A stretch of 64,000 nucleotides of DNA from Ustulina deusta (taxonomy: Eukaryota > Ascomycota > Sordariomycetes > Xylariales > Xylariaceae): NCBI GenBank assembly GCA_023159155.1, contig JAJNNX010000017.1, forward strand, positions 434,001 through 498,000. Reading direction: 5' to 3'. Below are positions 23,764-35,732 of the stretch, one piece after another (position 1 is the stretch's first letter; every line of letters begins with the position of its first letter). Under the pieces are notes generated by a model. It was not told the origin of the DNA and did not search any database. It was given only the letters and a program-made list of their open reading frames with translations. Position numbers and translations under genes: made by a program.

Positions 23764-26700
23764 GTGGTAGCGATTGCTATTGTGCATTGATAACTTGATG
23801 AGAATAAAACGGAATCTATGATCTTTCGCCCTTCAATCTGCTATGCCTAAACATTAACCTACTGGCTGCATCAACTTTATGGACTTCTACGCTATATGTC
23901 GTCTTGGTGTTCTCGTGCTGCATGGAATAGAAAACCGGCTGTGCTCTCTGGAGTATCAGGAGCAGGAAGCTGACCGACGGCCGAGACTAAGTCGTCGCTT
24001 AACTGACCGAAGCCGAAGTTGCCTCCGAAACCCCGGGGAGAGGCGGGGATGACGGAGGTGCCATGGCATGTATGAACCGGCTTCCAGCCCGGTTAACAAC
24101 AGGGCAAGCCGGAGCCAAACGGACGAAGTTGGCATGCCAGAAACTGTCCCATTCACTTACCGATACCGAATACGAAATTTTGTTCATCAATTAATCAGCA
24201 CGGAGTCAAGGGGTCCAGATCTTGCGCGAATTGCGCTGTAATCTATCCAGTCATTTTAAATTCTAGAACTGCTGGCACGAGAGACCTGTGATCTGTGTAG
24301 GCTCCCTTGCATGGAATTTGAGGGTGAGCAAAGCAGTGTAAATTCTATGCTTATTATTATATCTTCTAATCATGTAACTGTAGGTACCTTGCGAGGGAGC
24401 AATATCTTTTAAGAAATGGTTAGTCAGGCATTCTTATAAGTACCCAGCTGTTCATCGAACATTAGAACAAGCCACTAGTGTAATTGGTACCTAGCTATAT
24501 GTGACCAGATATAAGCCTCCACCAGAAAGCGTATTTTGTTAAATTACCATAATCCTCGCATAACAATTTAATTTTGCTGGACTTCCTATTTTGGACGGCA
24601 ACATATACTCATCACGCTAGCCCACGTCATCCCGGCTGTCGCATCCAAAGACAATCAGCGAGAACTATATTCAGATGATCTTAAGTTCAAGTGATCTTAC
24701 ATGCGCTCCAATAACAAGACTGTGTAGAGTATGCCATTTCGCTTGTGTCTCTAGCTCGATATCCATGTCAGACGTTGAGAAGTTAGGAACCATTATGTCT
24801 CGTCGGAAGTGACCCTAGATCCTAGTCTAACGGTACCAGGGTTACCTGGCCACTTCCTTGCTGCACTATATTACTTGTCACTGTCGGAGCAAAGTTTTCG
24901 TCCCCGTACACGTGGTGCCTAAATGAACAGTGCCGAAAAAACCCAATGAAATTAGGGTTGGCATTTGCCATGACTCAGGACCCTGGCGAGTCTGTTAGTG
25001 TACTGTGGAAAGCGCAAGAATACTATCTACACGCAGGTAGGTAAGTCCAGCGCTGGATGACGGCATTCGCCACATTAGTGAAGCATGCCTTAGTCAGAAT
25101 CTTGCTGTGTATTAGTGTATGAGGGTGTATGGTTACACTGGTGATCTTCGCTAAAAACAAAAAGAAACAAAAAGAAAAGTACAAAACGCTTTCCTTCTTT
25201 CATAGAAAGTGGTGTCATGAAGGTTTACGATCAGCTAGAAAGGGCAATGACGAGGAAGTTGTGCAGCAAAAGGAAAACCTATGAAATCATGGATTTTGCC
25301 GTGGCGGCGTGCCAATATTCGGGGCTGACTCCACACTCCGAGAGACGTTGCCAAGGGGTGCATGACGCTGCATGCGCGACACGTTCACATGGGGTCGTTC
25401 CTAGCGACGATCTAGTATCTACCTACCAGCACGCGTCCATGTATATGACCCGCATTTGACAGCTTGGCCGTTGGAACGTACGAGGACGAGGCGCGTATCT
25501 GTATCCGCAAGCAGGAGTTCTGCCGACTACAGTATCATCCCTTTTCTCCTAACACACTATCTAGCGTAGTGCAGGCACTACCTAATTACGCATGCGCTAC
25601 ATATACACTATGCGATCCTTGGCTGCCAAAGAGCCGCTGCATGTGACGATCGTACATAAGTAGGGGGTCCATGACATCCAAATAAGATGTAGTCGCCGTT
25701 TAGCAGGATAGGTTAGTTTAGCGAGCGGACCCGGACCAGAAACCCGGGCCCAATGTCAAATCATATTCATTAGTGTGTAGGGAACTGCCCTAAAAGTTCG
25801 AGAGGGAGCCCAGGCAGTTTCCCTACGCAGAACCTAAGTATTTTATGGTCGAAGATTGCGCAGCCGGTCCGCGAGAGCCGTTGCAAGTGTGGGGGCAAGG
25901 CGATGAGTGTGTTGATCGTCGGGGAACGTACCGGTATCAATGGTGTGTCTCCTGTTCCGAAAAAATACCGTGTTTATCAGCGCGAGTCGCGTTGAACTCC
26001 ACTAACACTTGATGTTGGGCTATATTGACCTGATAGAAATCCATATGAAGATAGGCCGAGTCGTAGCCTATCCGTCTTAGAGGAAGAGTAGGCCGCCTCT
26101 ATCGTTGTATACCAACTACATTAGTAACCAAAGTCTCGAGGAGCAATGCAATAGTCACTGTCACCAAGTATTGCACTAGAGATACCTGGTCCTGGTAATC
26201 CGACATGGCGGATATAGCTAGCTGCCTTGGCAGTAGACTATTCTGTCAGACTCACGCACCAGGATATAAGTATGCCGGCAACTCCTACACTAGAAGTCTC
26301 TAGTGCGTAGGTAGTCTTTGTTACCATCATACACAACACTCCCTTCGTTCAATAGACAGCTGTTCTGAAGATTGGGAAAGGAGAAGAATAGACGAGACTG
26401 GGGTGGAAAACTAGAGTTTAGGAGAGCTTGAACGGTAATAAAAATCGGCAGTTAGGATAGTTCGTATGATGCTCTAGATTCCTGTATAGGTAGGGGGTAG
26501 AACATGGATTCTGCATCTGCTATCGAGTATAGGTCGTCGACTTAGCGCATTCCTTTTTGAGGTCAAGTTTCGAGTCAACTATCTCGTGCACAACGGCCGG
26601 CACATAACCATCAGAATGGGGCACGAACAAGATGAATGGTCCGGGACCCTGGACGAAACATTGACGGCTGCCCTAATGTGGATTAAGGTGAGAAGCGCAG

Positions 26701-26927
26701 TGGACCTAGGTATTTGATACCGATCTGGGGTCTTCACCGTGATTACGGAATGGCGCGAGAATTTTTTAGGAGCTCGGGACAATGTCGCCGTTGGACGATA
26801 AAGAGGAGCGGTAGGATGTCAAGGGGTTTCGATTATTAAAGCCTCGATCGCCCACCCGACAATCTGGAACCAAACTAAGACGGAAAATTCTCCAAAGACA
26901 GCCGTTAGAGTGAACCCGACCTTCGAC
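23764..26927. other. 3.2-kb gene-poor region before the polyketide synthase
   Basis: No intact gene is supported. On the minus strand between about 24190 and 23899 two overlapping frames have protein-like composition (SEWDSFWHANFVRLAPACP and NFGFGQLSDDLVSAVGQLP) and may be a gene relic or a small unrecognised gene. Frames at 25217-25459 and 25464-25646 lack any recognisable feature. The 3' end should hold the PKS promoter. Confidence 0.35.
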
Positions 26928-29900
26928 ATGTCACCAGGCTTGGTAGAGCAAGATGAGGGGCTTGGGGATTCTACCCTGGAGCCCGTGGCTATTTGTGGAA
27001 TGGGTATGTCTTGGATCGAATGTGCCCTTTCTGGGGGGGAAATCTCCAGATAGTAGACTGACAGTGAGGCCACAGCCTGTCGACTTCCCGGTGGCGTTGA
27101 CTCCGACTCATCATTTTGGCAAATGCTGGTCGAGAAACGCTCTGGACAGACACCGAGGGTGCCTGAGTCTCGTTTCAACATCGACGCCCACTACCACGAG
27201 AACCTCGCCCGTCCAGGTTCCTTTAACGTCGCGGGAGGGTACTTTTTGGACGGAAGTCCGGCGGACTTCGACCCAACCTTCTTCAACATCACACCTATTG
27301 AAGCCCAATGGCTCGACCCGCAGCAGAGGAAGATGCTCGAAGTATCATACGAATGTTTGGTGTCAGCGGGTATTACGTTAGAGTCTATTGCTGGATCTAA
27401 CACGGCGGTATTCGTAGGGTCTTTCACATCAGATTATCGTCAGTTCCTCACCCCATTTCATATAAAATTTCGCGGAAATAATCTGACAAGGGTTTCATTC
27501 CCCTGTGATAGAACAGATGTCAACGCGGGACCCAGATTTTCGGCACAACTATGCAGCAACAGGGGTAGACCCTGGCATTATTAGCAACCGCATTGGCAAC
27601 GTATTCAACCTGAATGGTCCGAGGTCAGTCATTAATCCCGGTCCGCTACGGGATACCCCTGGCTTCGCTCCGTTCACGCCTTTATCCAGAGTGAGAAGCT
27701 GATAATCGGTATCGTACGCTGACCGACCCGACGCAGTTTTACGATTAACACCGCATGTTCCTCCTCCATCTACGCCCTCCATAATGCATGCCACGCCCTC
27801 CGCAACCGCGATTGCGACGCCGCTATTGTCGGTGGCGTTAATCTGATTCTTACGGTAGATCAACACATGAACACCGCGAAACTAGGCGTTTTATCTCCGA
27901 CATCAACATGCCATACGTTTGATGCATCAGCCGACGGCTATGGCAGGGCTGAAGGGGCCGGAGCCTTATACGTGAAACGTCTTTCAGACGCCATTCGGGA
28001 TGGTGACCCAATTCGCGGAGTCGTCCGCGCGACGGCCGTTAACACGTATGTGAAATGGGCTCATTATCACTGAACTTGTGCAGAGTACCGAGAGTCCGTC
28101 TGAGGTCAAGCTTGCTAAAAGATGTTTTGACAGGAATGGAAAAGTTGAAGGGATGGGGATAACTCACCCCAGTCTGAAAGGTCAAGAGCGAGTGGTGCGA
28201 ATGGCTTACCAGAAAGCCAATCTTGACCCCAATCTCACAGCTTATGCCGAGCTCCATGGTACAGGCACCCCTGTAGGAGACCCGATTGAGGTCCAAGCGA
28301 TATCGCGAGCCATGAACGATAGCAGGCCTCTGGACAAGCCTCTCTTGATGGGAGCAGGTAAGATCTCCTATTCCCTACCCTCCTAGCGGATGGATGTTAA
28401 CTCGCCGGATAGTTAAACCGAATATCGGACATTCCGAGGCGGCGAGTGGCATCTTCGCTGTTATGAAGGCAGCATTAATGACAGAGTCATCGACGATCCC
28501 TGGAGTGGCGTATTTTCAGAATTTGAACCCGGAAAGTAAGTTATCTTCACCGGCATTTTGCGTGTTGAGAATACCCCCGGTAGTACATGAGTGGCATGCT
28601 GACAGACCCTGGAACAATCTAGTCAAAGAAAAGGAGTGGAACGTGAAGGTGCATGCTGACACAGCGCCGTGGCCGAGCGATTTCTCGATACGAAGAGCCA
28701 GTGTTTCTTCCTTTGGGTATGGCGGTACTAACGGCCATGTCATCGTCGAATCGATCGATTCTCTGTATCCTTGGTATCAACATGCCAAGAAAAAGCGAGA
28801 AACGCGACATGTCAGGTCCTCGAAAACCCCCTCTCTCTTGTGCTTCTCCGCACACGATAAGCCGACTTTACTTCGTAACGTAGCTGCTATCGGCGCTGTA
28901 GCGGAGGAATACAATCTCACCGATCTGGCATATACCCTGAATATGCGCCGGACAAAATTCACACATCGAGCCTACGTCGTGGCAAGAGAAGGTCGGGAGC
29001 CTGAGGCCTTTTCCGTGGCTGCTTCACAAACTGGATTTGCTTCCAAGAAGCCGGTGTCTATTGGGTTTCTGTTCACTGGTCAGGGAGTAGGTGTCAATCG
29101 TTCCCCGAACCCCTAATTCTAATGTTTGAAGCCATTGAAACCTAATTATTTAATCTCATAGGCACAATGGGCTGGTATGGGAAAGGCAGCTCTCCAAGAG
29201 ATCCCCGTCATCCTAGACACCATACAGCACCTAGACAGGATCTTGAGCAAGCTTCAGCCGAAGCCGTCTTTCAGCATGGCTGAACTTCTCCTGCATAACG
29301 ACGAGAACAGCGTGAACCGAATCAATGATCCTGATGTCGCCCAGCCTCTTTGCACAGCCATTCAGATTGCACTTGTTGATCTTTTTGCACAGTGGAATAT
29401 TACGCCCGAGGTAAGCATTGGGCACTCATCCGGCGAGATTGGAGCAGCTTATGCTGCTGGACTTATCAGTGCACCCGAGGCTATCCTTGCTGCGTTTTGC
29501 CGAGGACGTGCTGTTTCTACATGCTCATCCTCAGGTTCCATGCTGGCAGTGGGCCTGGGAGCTGACGAGATCGAAAGGTACCTCTCTCGGTATGCTGCAG
29601 AAGATGTATGCATCGCGTGTGAGAATTCGCCTAATAGTGTAACCTTGAGTGGGAAGGAAAACCCAATCTCACAGCTTAAAGACACGCTTACCTCGGAAAA
29701 AATCTTCGCGAGAGAGCTTCCTACAGGTCGAGCATATCACTCGCCCCATATGGCGCCTGTCGGTATAGCCTATGATAATATGCTCGCTCAGGCGCTCAAT
29801 GGGATCCCGGAGGACGATTTATTGTGGCGTCGTCCGCAATCATGCATGATCTCCTCAGTAACCGGGAAAATCGTGGACTGTTCTTCCGAATCCCTGCAAC

Positions 29901-32900
29901 CAGGCTACTGGAGTGCCAATCTTCGCAACAGGGTGCTCTTTAACACAGCCGTCCAACAGTTGGGTACGAACGCCGAGTTCGAATCCATAACTCACCTTAT
30001 TGAAGTCGGACCACACTCAGCCCTCGCCGGCCCTTTCAAGCAAATATGTCTGAATAACAAGACTCTCGGGGCTCGGGTTACTTACGTGCCATCATTGAAA
30101 CGCCACGAAAACGACACAGATCGGCTGCTCGCGGTCGCGGGCTCCTTATTCGTAGCCGGTCATGCAGTCGATTTAGAAGAAGTCAATACGGCAAATGGCG
30201 GTATAAAGAATGATGCCCGTAAGCAGAAGACGAGACATCTACTCGTTGATCTCCCACCGTATCAATGGAACTATGAGAAACGATACTGGACAGAGCCGCG
30301 AGCCAGCGCCGAACAGCGGGCACGGGTTTACCCTCGTCATGACCTTCTCGGTAGCCGGGTGTCAGGACTCTCGAAAAAGTCAGCTAGTTGGCGTAATCTG
30401 CTGCGACAGCGCGATGTGCCATGGCTCAAGGACCATAATGTGAGTTTCCCCTCTCCTAACGCTTAATTGGCATTGCTAGCATAAACTGCTATTAACAATA
30501 ACATCTAAATAGCTCGGCGGCACAGCGATTTTCCCAGCAGCAGGCCATCTGTCCTTAGCGATAGAGGCCCTACAGCAGATCTGCGAAATATCTGGCAAAC
30601 CATTTGAAGGCGTGAAGCTGCGCGATGTCGACATCAGGACAGCCCTGGTAATACCCGACGACGATGACGGCGTGGAAGTTATTCTGAATTTACAGTCACC
30701 TACTGAACCAACATCGAATTGGTATACTTTTTCTGTCGAGTCTCCCGGAGCGGACGGGGAGTGGACAACCCACTGCCACGGCAGAATCTCAGCCATTAGC
30801 GAGCTTGAGGACTCCCCATCTTGCGAGAGAGTCCCTGTTGATGAGACCGCACTGACACAGCGCGTGTCAGGGCAGCGGTGGTACAATGCTTTCCATCGAG
30901 TCGGTTTCTATTACGGGGAAACCTTTCAGCAACTGCGACATGCGCGTACCGCCCGGACTCTTCATCATGCTGCGGGTGACGTGACGGTACGAGAATGCTA
31001 CCCCGAGAAAATGGAAGGTGAATCGCGTTACCTAGTGCACCCGACTAGCATCGACGCCTGTCTTCAACTGATTATTATCTCGATTAATGCAGGGAAGCAC
31101 AAGGAGATGCCATGGGGCGTTGTACCGACACGTCTCGAGGAAGTGACGCTATTCCCAGCACGGGTAGGCGAAGAGAGTAGCATAGGTCACGCTGTTGCGT
31201 GGACGGATGGCTTCGAGGGGCGTCGCTTCAATACTAACGTCCAGCTTAACGGTGGCGACGACAGGCTTCTTATGGACATCAAGAACCTAACCTGTACAGC
31301 GTACGAAGCTGCACTGCCAGCCGTATCCGAGGATACTACTGGGAAAGATGCGAAAGGCCCAGAACCTTTCTCTGTCATGTCTTGGAAACCAGATGTCGAG
31401 ACCATCCGCCGTGATGATATCAGCGCCTTGTGGCCGTATGTCACTGAGATTGAGAAACTAGGGCGGTGTGTCGATCTCATCGCTCATCGTCAAAGAATAT
31501 CTAGTGTCCTCATCATCGCACGCGATTCCATTGCTACTACTCAGGCGCTCGTCAGCTCGATATTAAGTGTTGTCCCCAACGACGCGACTATCTCCGTCGG
31601 CATCGCTATGGACGATGATGAAAAAGTAGCGGTTGCTATGTCTGAGCTGGCACAATCACGCGTACAAGTGTCTACCTTTGATGTTAATCCCGAAGATTGG
31701 GGAACAACTAGCGCTGGTCCTCATGACCTAGTTGTTATCGACTCGCACATCCAAGGCCAGGAGCCACTGTGCCCTGAGCCCCTTTTGCAGCTGGTTGGCG
31801 CCGCTGGGTGGTTGATCTATCCTTCACCCGAACCGTCTTCATCTATCCCTGAATCCCTATCATCGGGGGCAGTGTTTTCGTTAGACCTGGGCGAGCACAC
31901 TCTACTCCACAAAGCTGCGGCTAGTGCCCAGAGCAATGGGGCACGTCCTTCTCCCGGCCACAGAGAGGAAGTCACCGTATTATCGACGCCACAAGATCGA
32001 AGCTTGCGCAATTTCGGAGACGTTTTGTCAAGGCTGCGATCTCGATTTGCGGTTCAAGAGAAGGATATATCTGAGTTCGTCCAAGAACAAGCTCATCATG
32101 TGCTAGTTGATGATATAACCGGCGCGGTATCTGCTTCGATACTTGAAAATGAGGCGCAATTTGAAGCTATTAAATCAGTGTTGACGTCTGGGGTCCCAGT
32201 ACTCTGGCTTACTCGAGGAGTGAGACAGGGCCTATCAGCAGGACGCTCAGGGGTGGACGGTTTAGCCGAGGGTCTGCTGCGCGTCATACGGTCTGAGCAA
32301 GCCGCTGTCAAGATCACACTGCTAGATGTAGATGGTGATGAAGAGTCAGGCGACGTATGTCGTGCCATTATTCACACGCTTCATTCTGCAGCCACAAGGG
32401 ACTCCGGGTGTGACACGGAGTTCTGGCTGCACCAGGGTGCCATGTTGATCTCGCGGGTTCACGCTCGCGATGGTTTGAATCAAGATTTGAGACAAAGCCA
32501 ACCTCGAACGGTATCACTATCAGGCCCCTTGAAGCTGGTAAACAAGACCTCGGACGGGCAGTTCGTGTTCGAGTCCCAAGGACGGGGAGAGCTAGCGGCC
32601 TTAGATGACGACCAGGTCGAGATCCAAGTTTTAGCTTCGGGTTGGCCATCCAATTCTCCCGGTTCTTGCATCCTTGTTGCAGGAGAAATTACCAGAGTTG
32701 GTACGTCAGTGGACCAAAAATCTGTAGGGAAACATGCGATAGCCTTCACATACGACACATTGCGGACAGTGTTTCCTACTTCGGCATATGCGATTGTCGG
32801 TAGCGGGTGCGAGCAGATATCTTCAGAAAGCTTAGTGCATACAATTTCCTCGTTGTGCCCTCTCGTAAATCTCTGCCTCACCAGCGCCAAGCTGGAGAGG

Positions 32901-34852
32901 GGCGACACGATCATATCGCTGCCAGGTCCAGAACAAGACATCAAGATGTTGGTGAGGCTAGCAAACGTCATGGGTTGGCGACTGAGCGTTGTAAGCCAGC
33001 CTGACAAAGATAATGACCGATATGCGTCGGAAATTGGTTTGGATGCTAGCCAGGTACTCCATGCCGGTGACGTAAACACTATCAACGCCTTCATATGCAG
33101 TCAGCGGGAGTCTGCTCCGTCTCGCATTGTTACTATCCTCGTCCATGAATTTGCACATTTGGCACAGGAGGTATGGAGACACATCCCACCGTCGTGCCGT
33201 CTCCTCGTGCTCAACGAAAAGCCTCTCGAGGCTGCATTAGATCCCCTACCATTCTCACGCGGCGCAAGTTTCATCCCGTCTTCAATGAGGTATTTGCGAG
33301 AATCTGCCACTGCTACATCGAGCTTGCTGGCCACGTCACTTAACTTCATCGAAGCTCATCCTTTGTTCGGGATGGAAACTTTAGGAAGTACCGTCCATTG
33401 CGTAGACATTGAAGACGCTAGACATATGCCATCAAAGAACCCGAGCATATGTGACTCAGACATAGTAGTGCGATATCGCCCACGGACCAGTCGAATCCAG
33501 GCTGTTTCCAAGTCCAAGCAATTGCGACTACTTCCAGATGCCACATATCTTCTCGTAGGCTGTCTGGGAGGGCTAGGCCGCAGCTTAACGAGGTGGATGA
33601 TGGAGCGTGGCGCTAAACACTTCACATTTATCTCACGATCAGGTACCGACAAGCCTGAGGCAGCCCGCTTAGTTAAGGACATCCAGCTATCCGGTGCTTC
33701 TACACAAGTGGTACGCGCTGATGCTTCTAACGAAGAGGACGTTGCTAGAATCGTAACTTCATTACAAGCAGAGAGGCCAATACGTGGAGTCGTTCACGCA
33801 GCGATGGTTCTAAAAGTAAGCAGTTCCCTCCTTATAAATTCCCCTCTGGCTTGGCACTTCACGTAACATGATTATTGCCGGATATGAGCTGACGGTGGCG
33901 AAAATTGGTGTAGGATGGAATGTTTGAGCAGATGACGCATCGATCATTCGTCGATTGCATTAAACCCAAAGCACAGGGTGCGCTTTGTCTGCATAGGGCG
34001 CTTGCGAGCGCGGGCATTGACCCGGACTTCTTCGTGATGACAAGCTCTATCTCGGCCCTATTAGGAAACACTGGACAGGCCAATTACAGCGCGGCTAATA
34101 GCGCTTTAGACTCCCTCGCACGACAACGACGTGCAGCAGGGTTCGCTGCTACATCACTCGTGCTCCCGATGGTGCTTGACGTGGGTGTGGTAGCAGATAA
34201 CGACTCGATCGAGGCTTCACTCGTTCGAAAAGGCCTATACGGGATTGATGAACATGAAATGCTACATGGGTTCGAAGCAGCCATGTTGATGTCCCGACCT
34301 ACCCCTCTCACGAAATGTGGTTCAAATCCCGTGAATTCGGGAATCACAGCAAGTGGGATTGTAGACGAGTCACAGATTATCATGGGAATGGAGCCTCGTG
34401 AGCTGGTAGCATCGGCTGTGGACGAGAGTGTCACCGCATACTGGCATGGAGACTCTCGTTTCTGTCACACACTGGCCACGATGGAGAGGCTTGTGAAAGG
34501 AGACGGGAGCAACAACAGCAACAAAGATAATGAAAACAACACGTTCGCCCGAACCATTAAGGCTGCAGTTTCAGAGAGTCCTGAGGCCGTTGCCAGAGTC
34601 ATTTCGGAGCACATCGCGCGGCGAATGTCAAGCATCCTGATGATCCCCTTCGATAGCTTCGAGCTGGACGGCCAGGCATCGATCGCGAGCTACGGTCTCG
34701 ACAGCATGATCGGCGCTGAGTTACGAACTTGGTTGTTCAAGGAGTTCGGTCTTGACTACCCTTTCCAAAAGCTTCTAGCATCTACACTCACATTCAAGGG
34801 GCTAGCAGATGCAGTGGTTGAGAAAATGGGCATCCTAGTTACGGCCGAGTGA
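26928..34852 (+). CDS. highly reducing iterative type I polyketide synthase (KS-AT-DH-psiMT-psiER-KR-ACP)
   Basis: Nine exons, 26928-27003, 27076-27438, 27512-27623, 27737-28045, 28134-28357, 28413-29086, 29162-30439, 30513-33815 and 33914-34852, join into one 2425-residue frame. KS: GMACRLPGG, TACSSS with Cys191, ELHGTGT with His328, KPNIGH with His368. AT: GQGAQWAGMG, GHSSGE with Ser675. DH: HNLGGTAIFPAAGH with His1011 and SIDAC with Asp1193. KR: LVGCLGGLG at about 2026-2034 and NTGQANYSAANS with Tyr2171. ACP: YGLDSMIGAE with Ser2377 for phosphopantetheine. Where a C-methyltransferase would have its SAM loop the sequence reads SSVLIIARDSIATT, and the region aligning to enoylreductase lacks the glycine-rich NADPH loop (ISLPGPEQDIKM instead). 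No thioesterase or reductase releases the product in cis. It should make a reduced, unmethylated polyketide from malonyl-CoA unless a trans enzyme helps. The product is not known. Confidence 0.93.
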
Positions 34853-35732
34853 TTGGGTCCTCCTGGATGAAACAACGAGGATCAAGTTATGCGTCTTTTT
34901 CTATGATTTTACCGACGCCTTTCAGCTCACGAACTAGGGATTGGGCCCTTGATAATGAATTACTATGTTTTGGTAGGCTGGCAGTGCTGTTGAACCTCAC
35001 TCTAACTTGGGGATGGTAGAGGGGGTATAGTAGGACTGCGGACTCTACAATGTTTTCGGAGTTAACCGCAGCAGGAAGGGATAGAAATAGAAGGGGTCGG
35101 ATTAGACCACAACTCAACTTATTAACGACTTTAATTTTCGATTTTCGATTCTTTATAGAAAACCTGTAGTTTAGGTTACGCTACTAGGTTAAATTAATAT
35201 GATACCAATTCGTCTGCGTCGAAAGTGCGTCGTTATGAAAGAAACATTAGCAAAATCCCTGCGACCAAAAGTACCCTTCATTAGCTATCTTAATTACAAA
35301 CTGCAACGCAAAACCTACCATTCAAATACGCCAAATGCCGAGCAGGATGTGGAATATAGATAACCTAGGTAACTACTATGTATGTGGCATCAACTATCTA
35401 GATAATGGTCCATGTGTTCGATTTGGCACATAGCTAATAGTGGTGAGGTGAGCTAATAAGCAGTATGCCTTCGTTTTTAACGAAGAAAGAATTGTCGGGT
35501 ATGTACGCGGATAAAACAAGCACCTAGCAATACGCAATTGCGACCAACCTTTTGGTTGTGTGGTGTAGTGGTAAATCTGACACCATGGCCGTGCGCTCGA
35601 CTCGACGCCCGACTCTATGAAGGCATGGCATGGTCATGAGAGTTAGAACCTTCTAGGTTGTACTTATATCACACACTCCTCCATATTAGTGTCACGTAAT
35701 ATTTGCACCGCCTGTATTCCAAAACATATAAT
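34853..35732. other. convergent intergenic region
   Basis: About 880 bases between convergent genes, AT-rich in the middle. A weak tRNA-like A box (35561-35571) followed by a poor B-box match near 35594-35604 is present but the spacing is too short for a tRNA. No gene is supported. Confidence 0.35.

Noticed and set aside
25217..25646. Two consecutive short plus-strand frames
   Set aside because: No recognisable motif, no splice pair linking them, and composition like the surrounding non-coding DNA.
35554..35625. tRNA-like stretch with a good A box (TGGTGTAGTGG)
   Set aside because: The B-box match is poor, the A-to-B spacing is about ten bases short and no acceptor stem can be formed.
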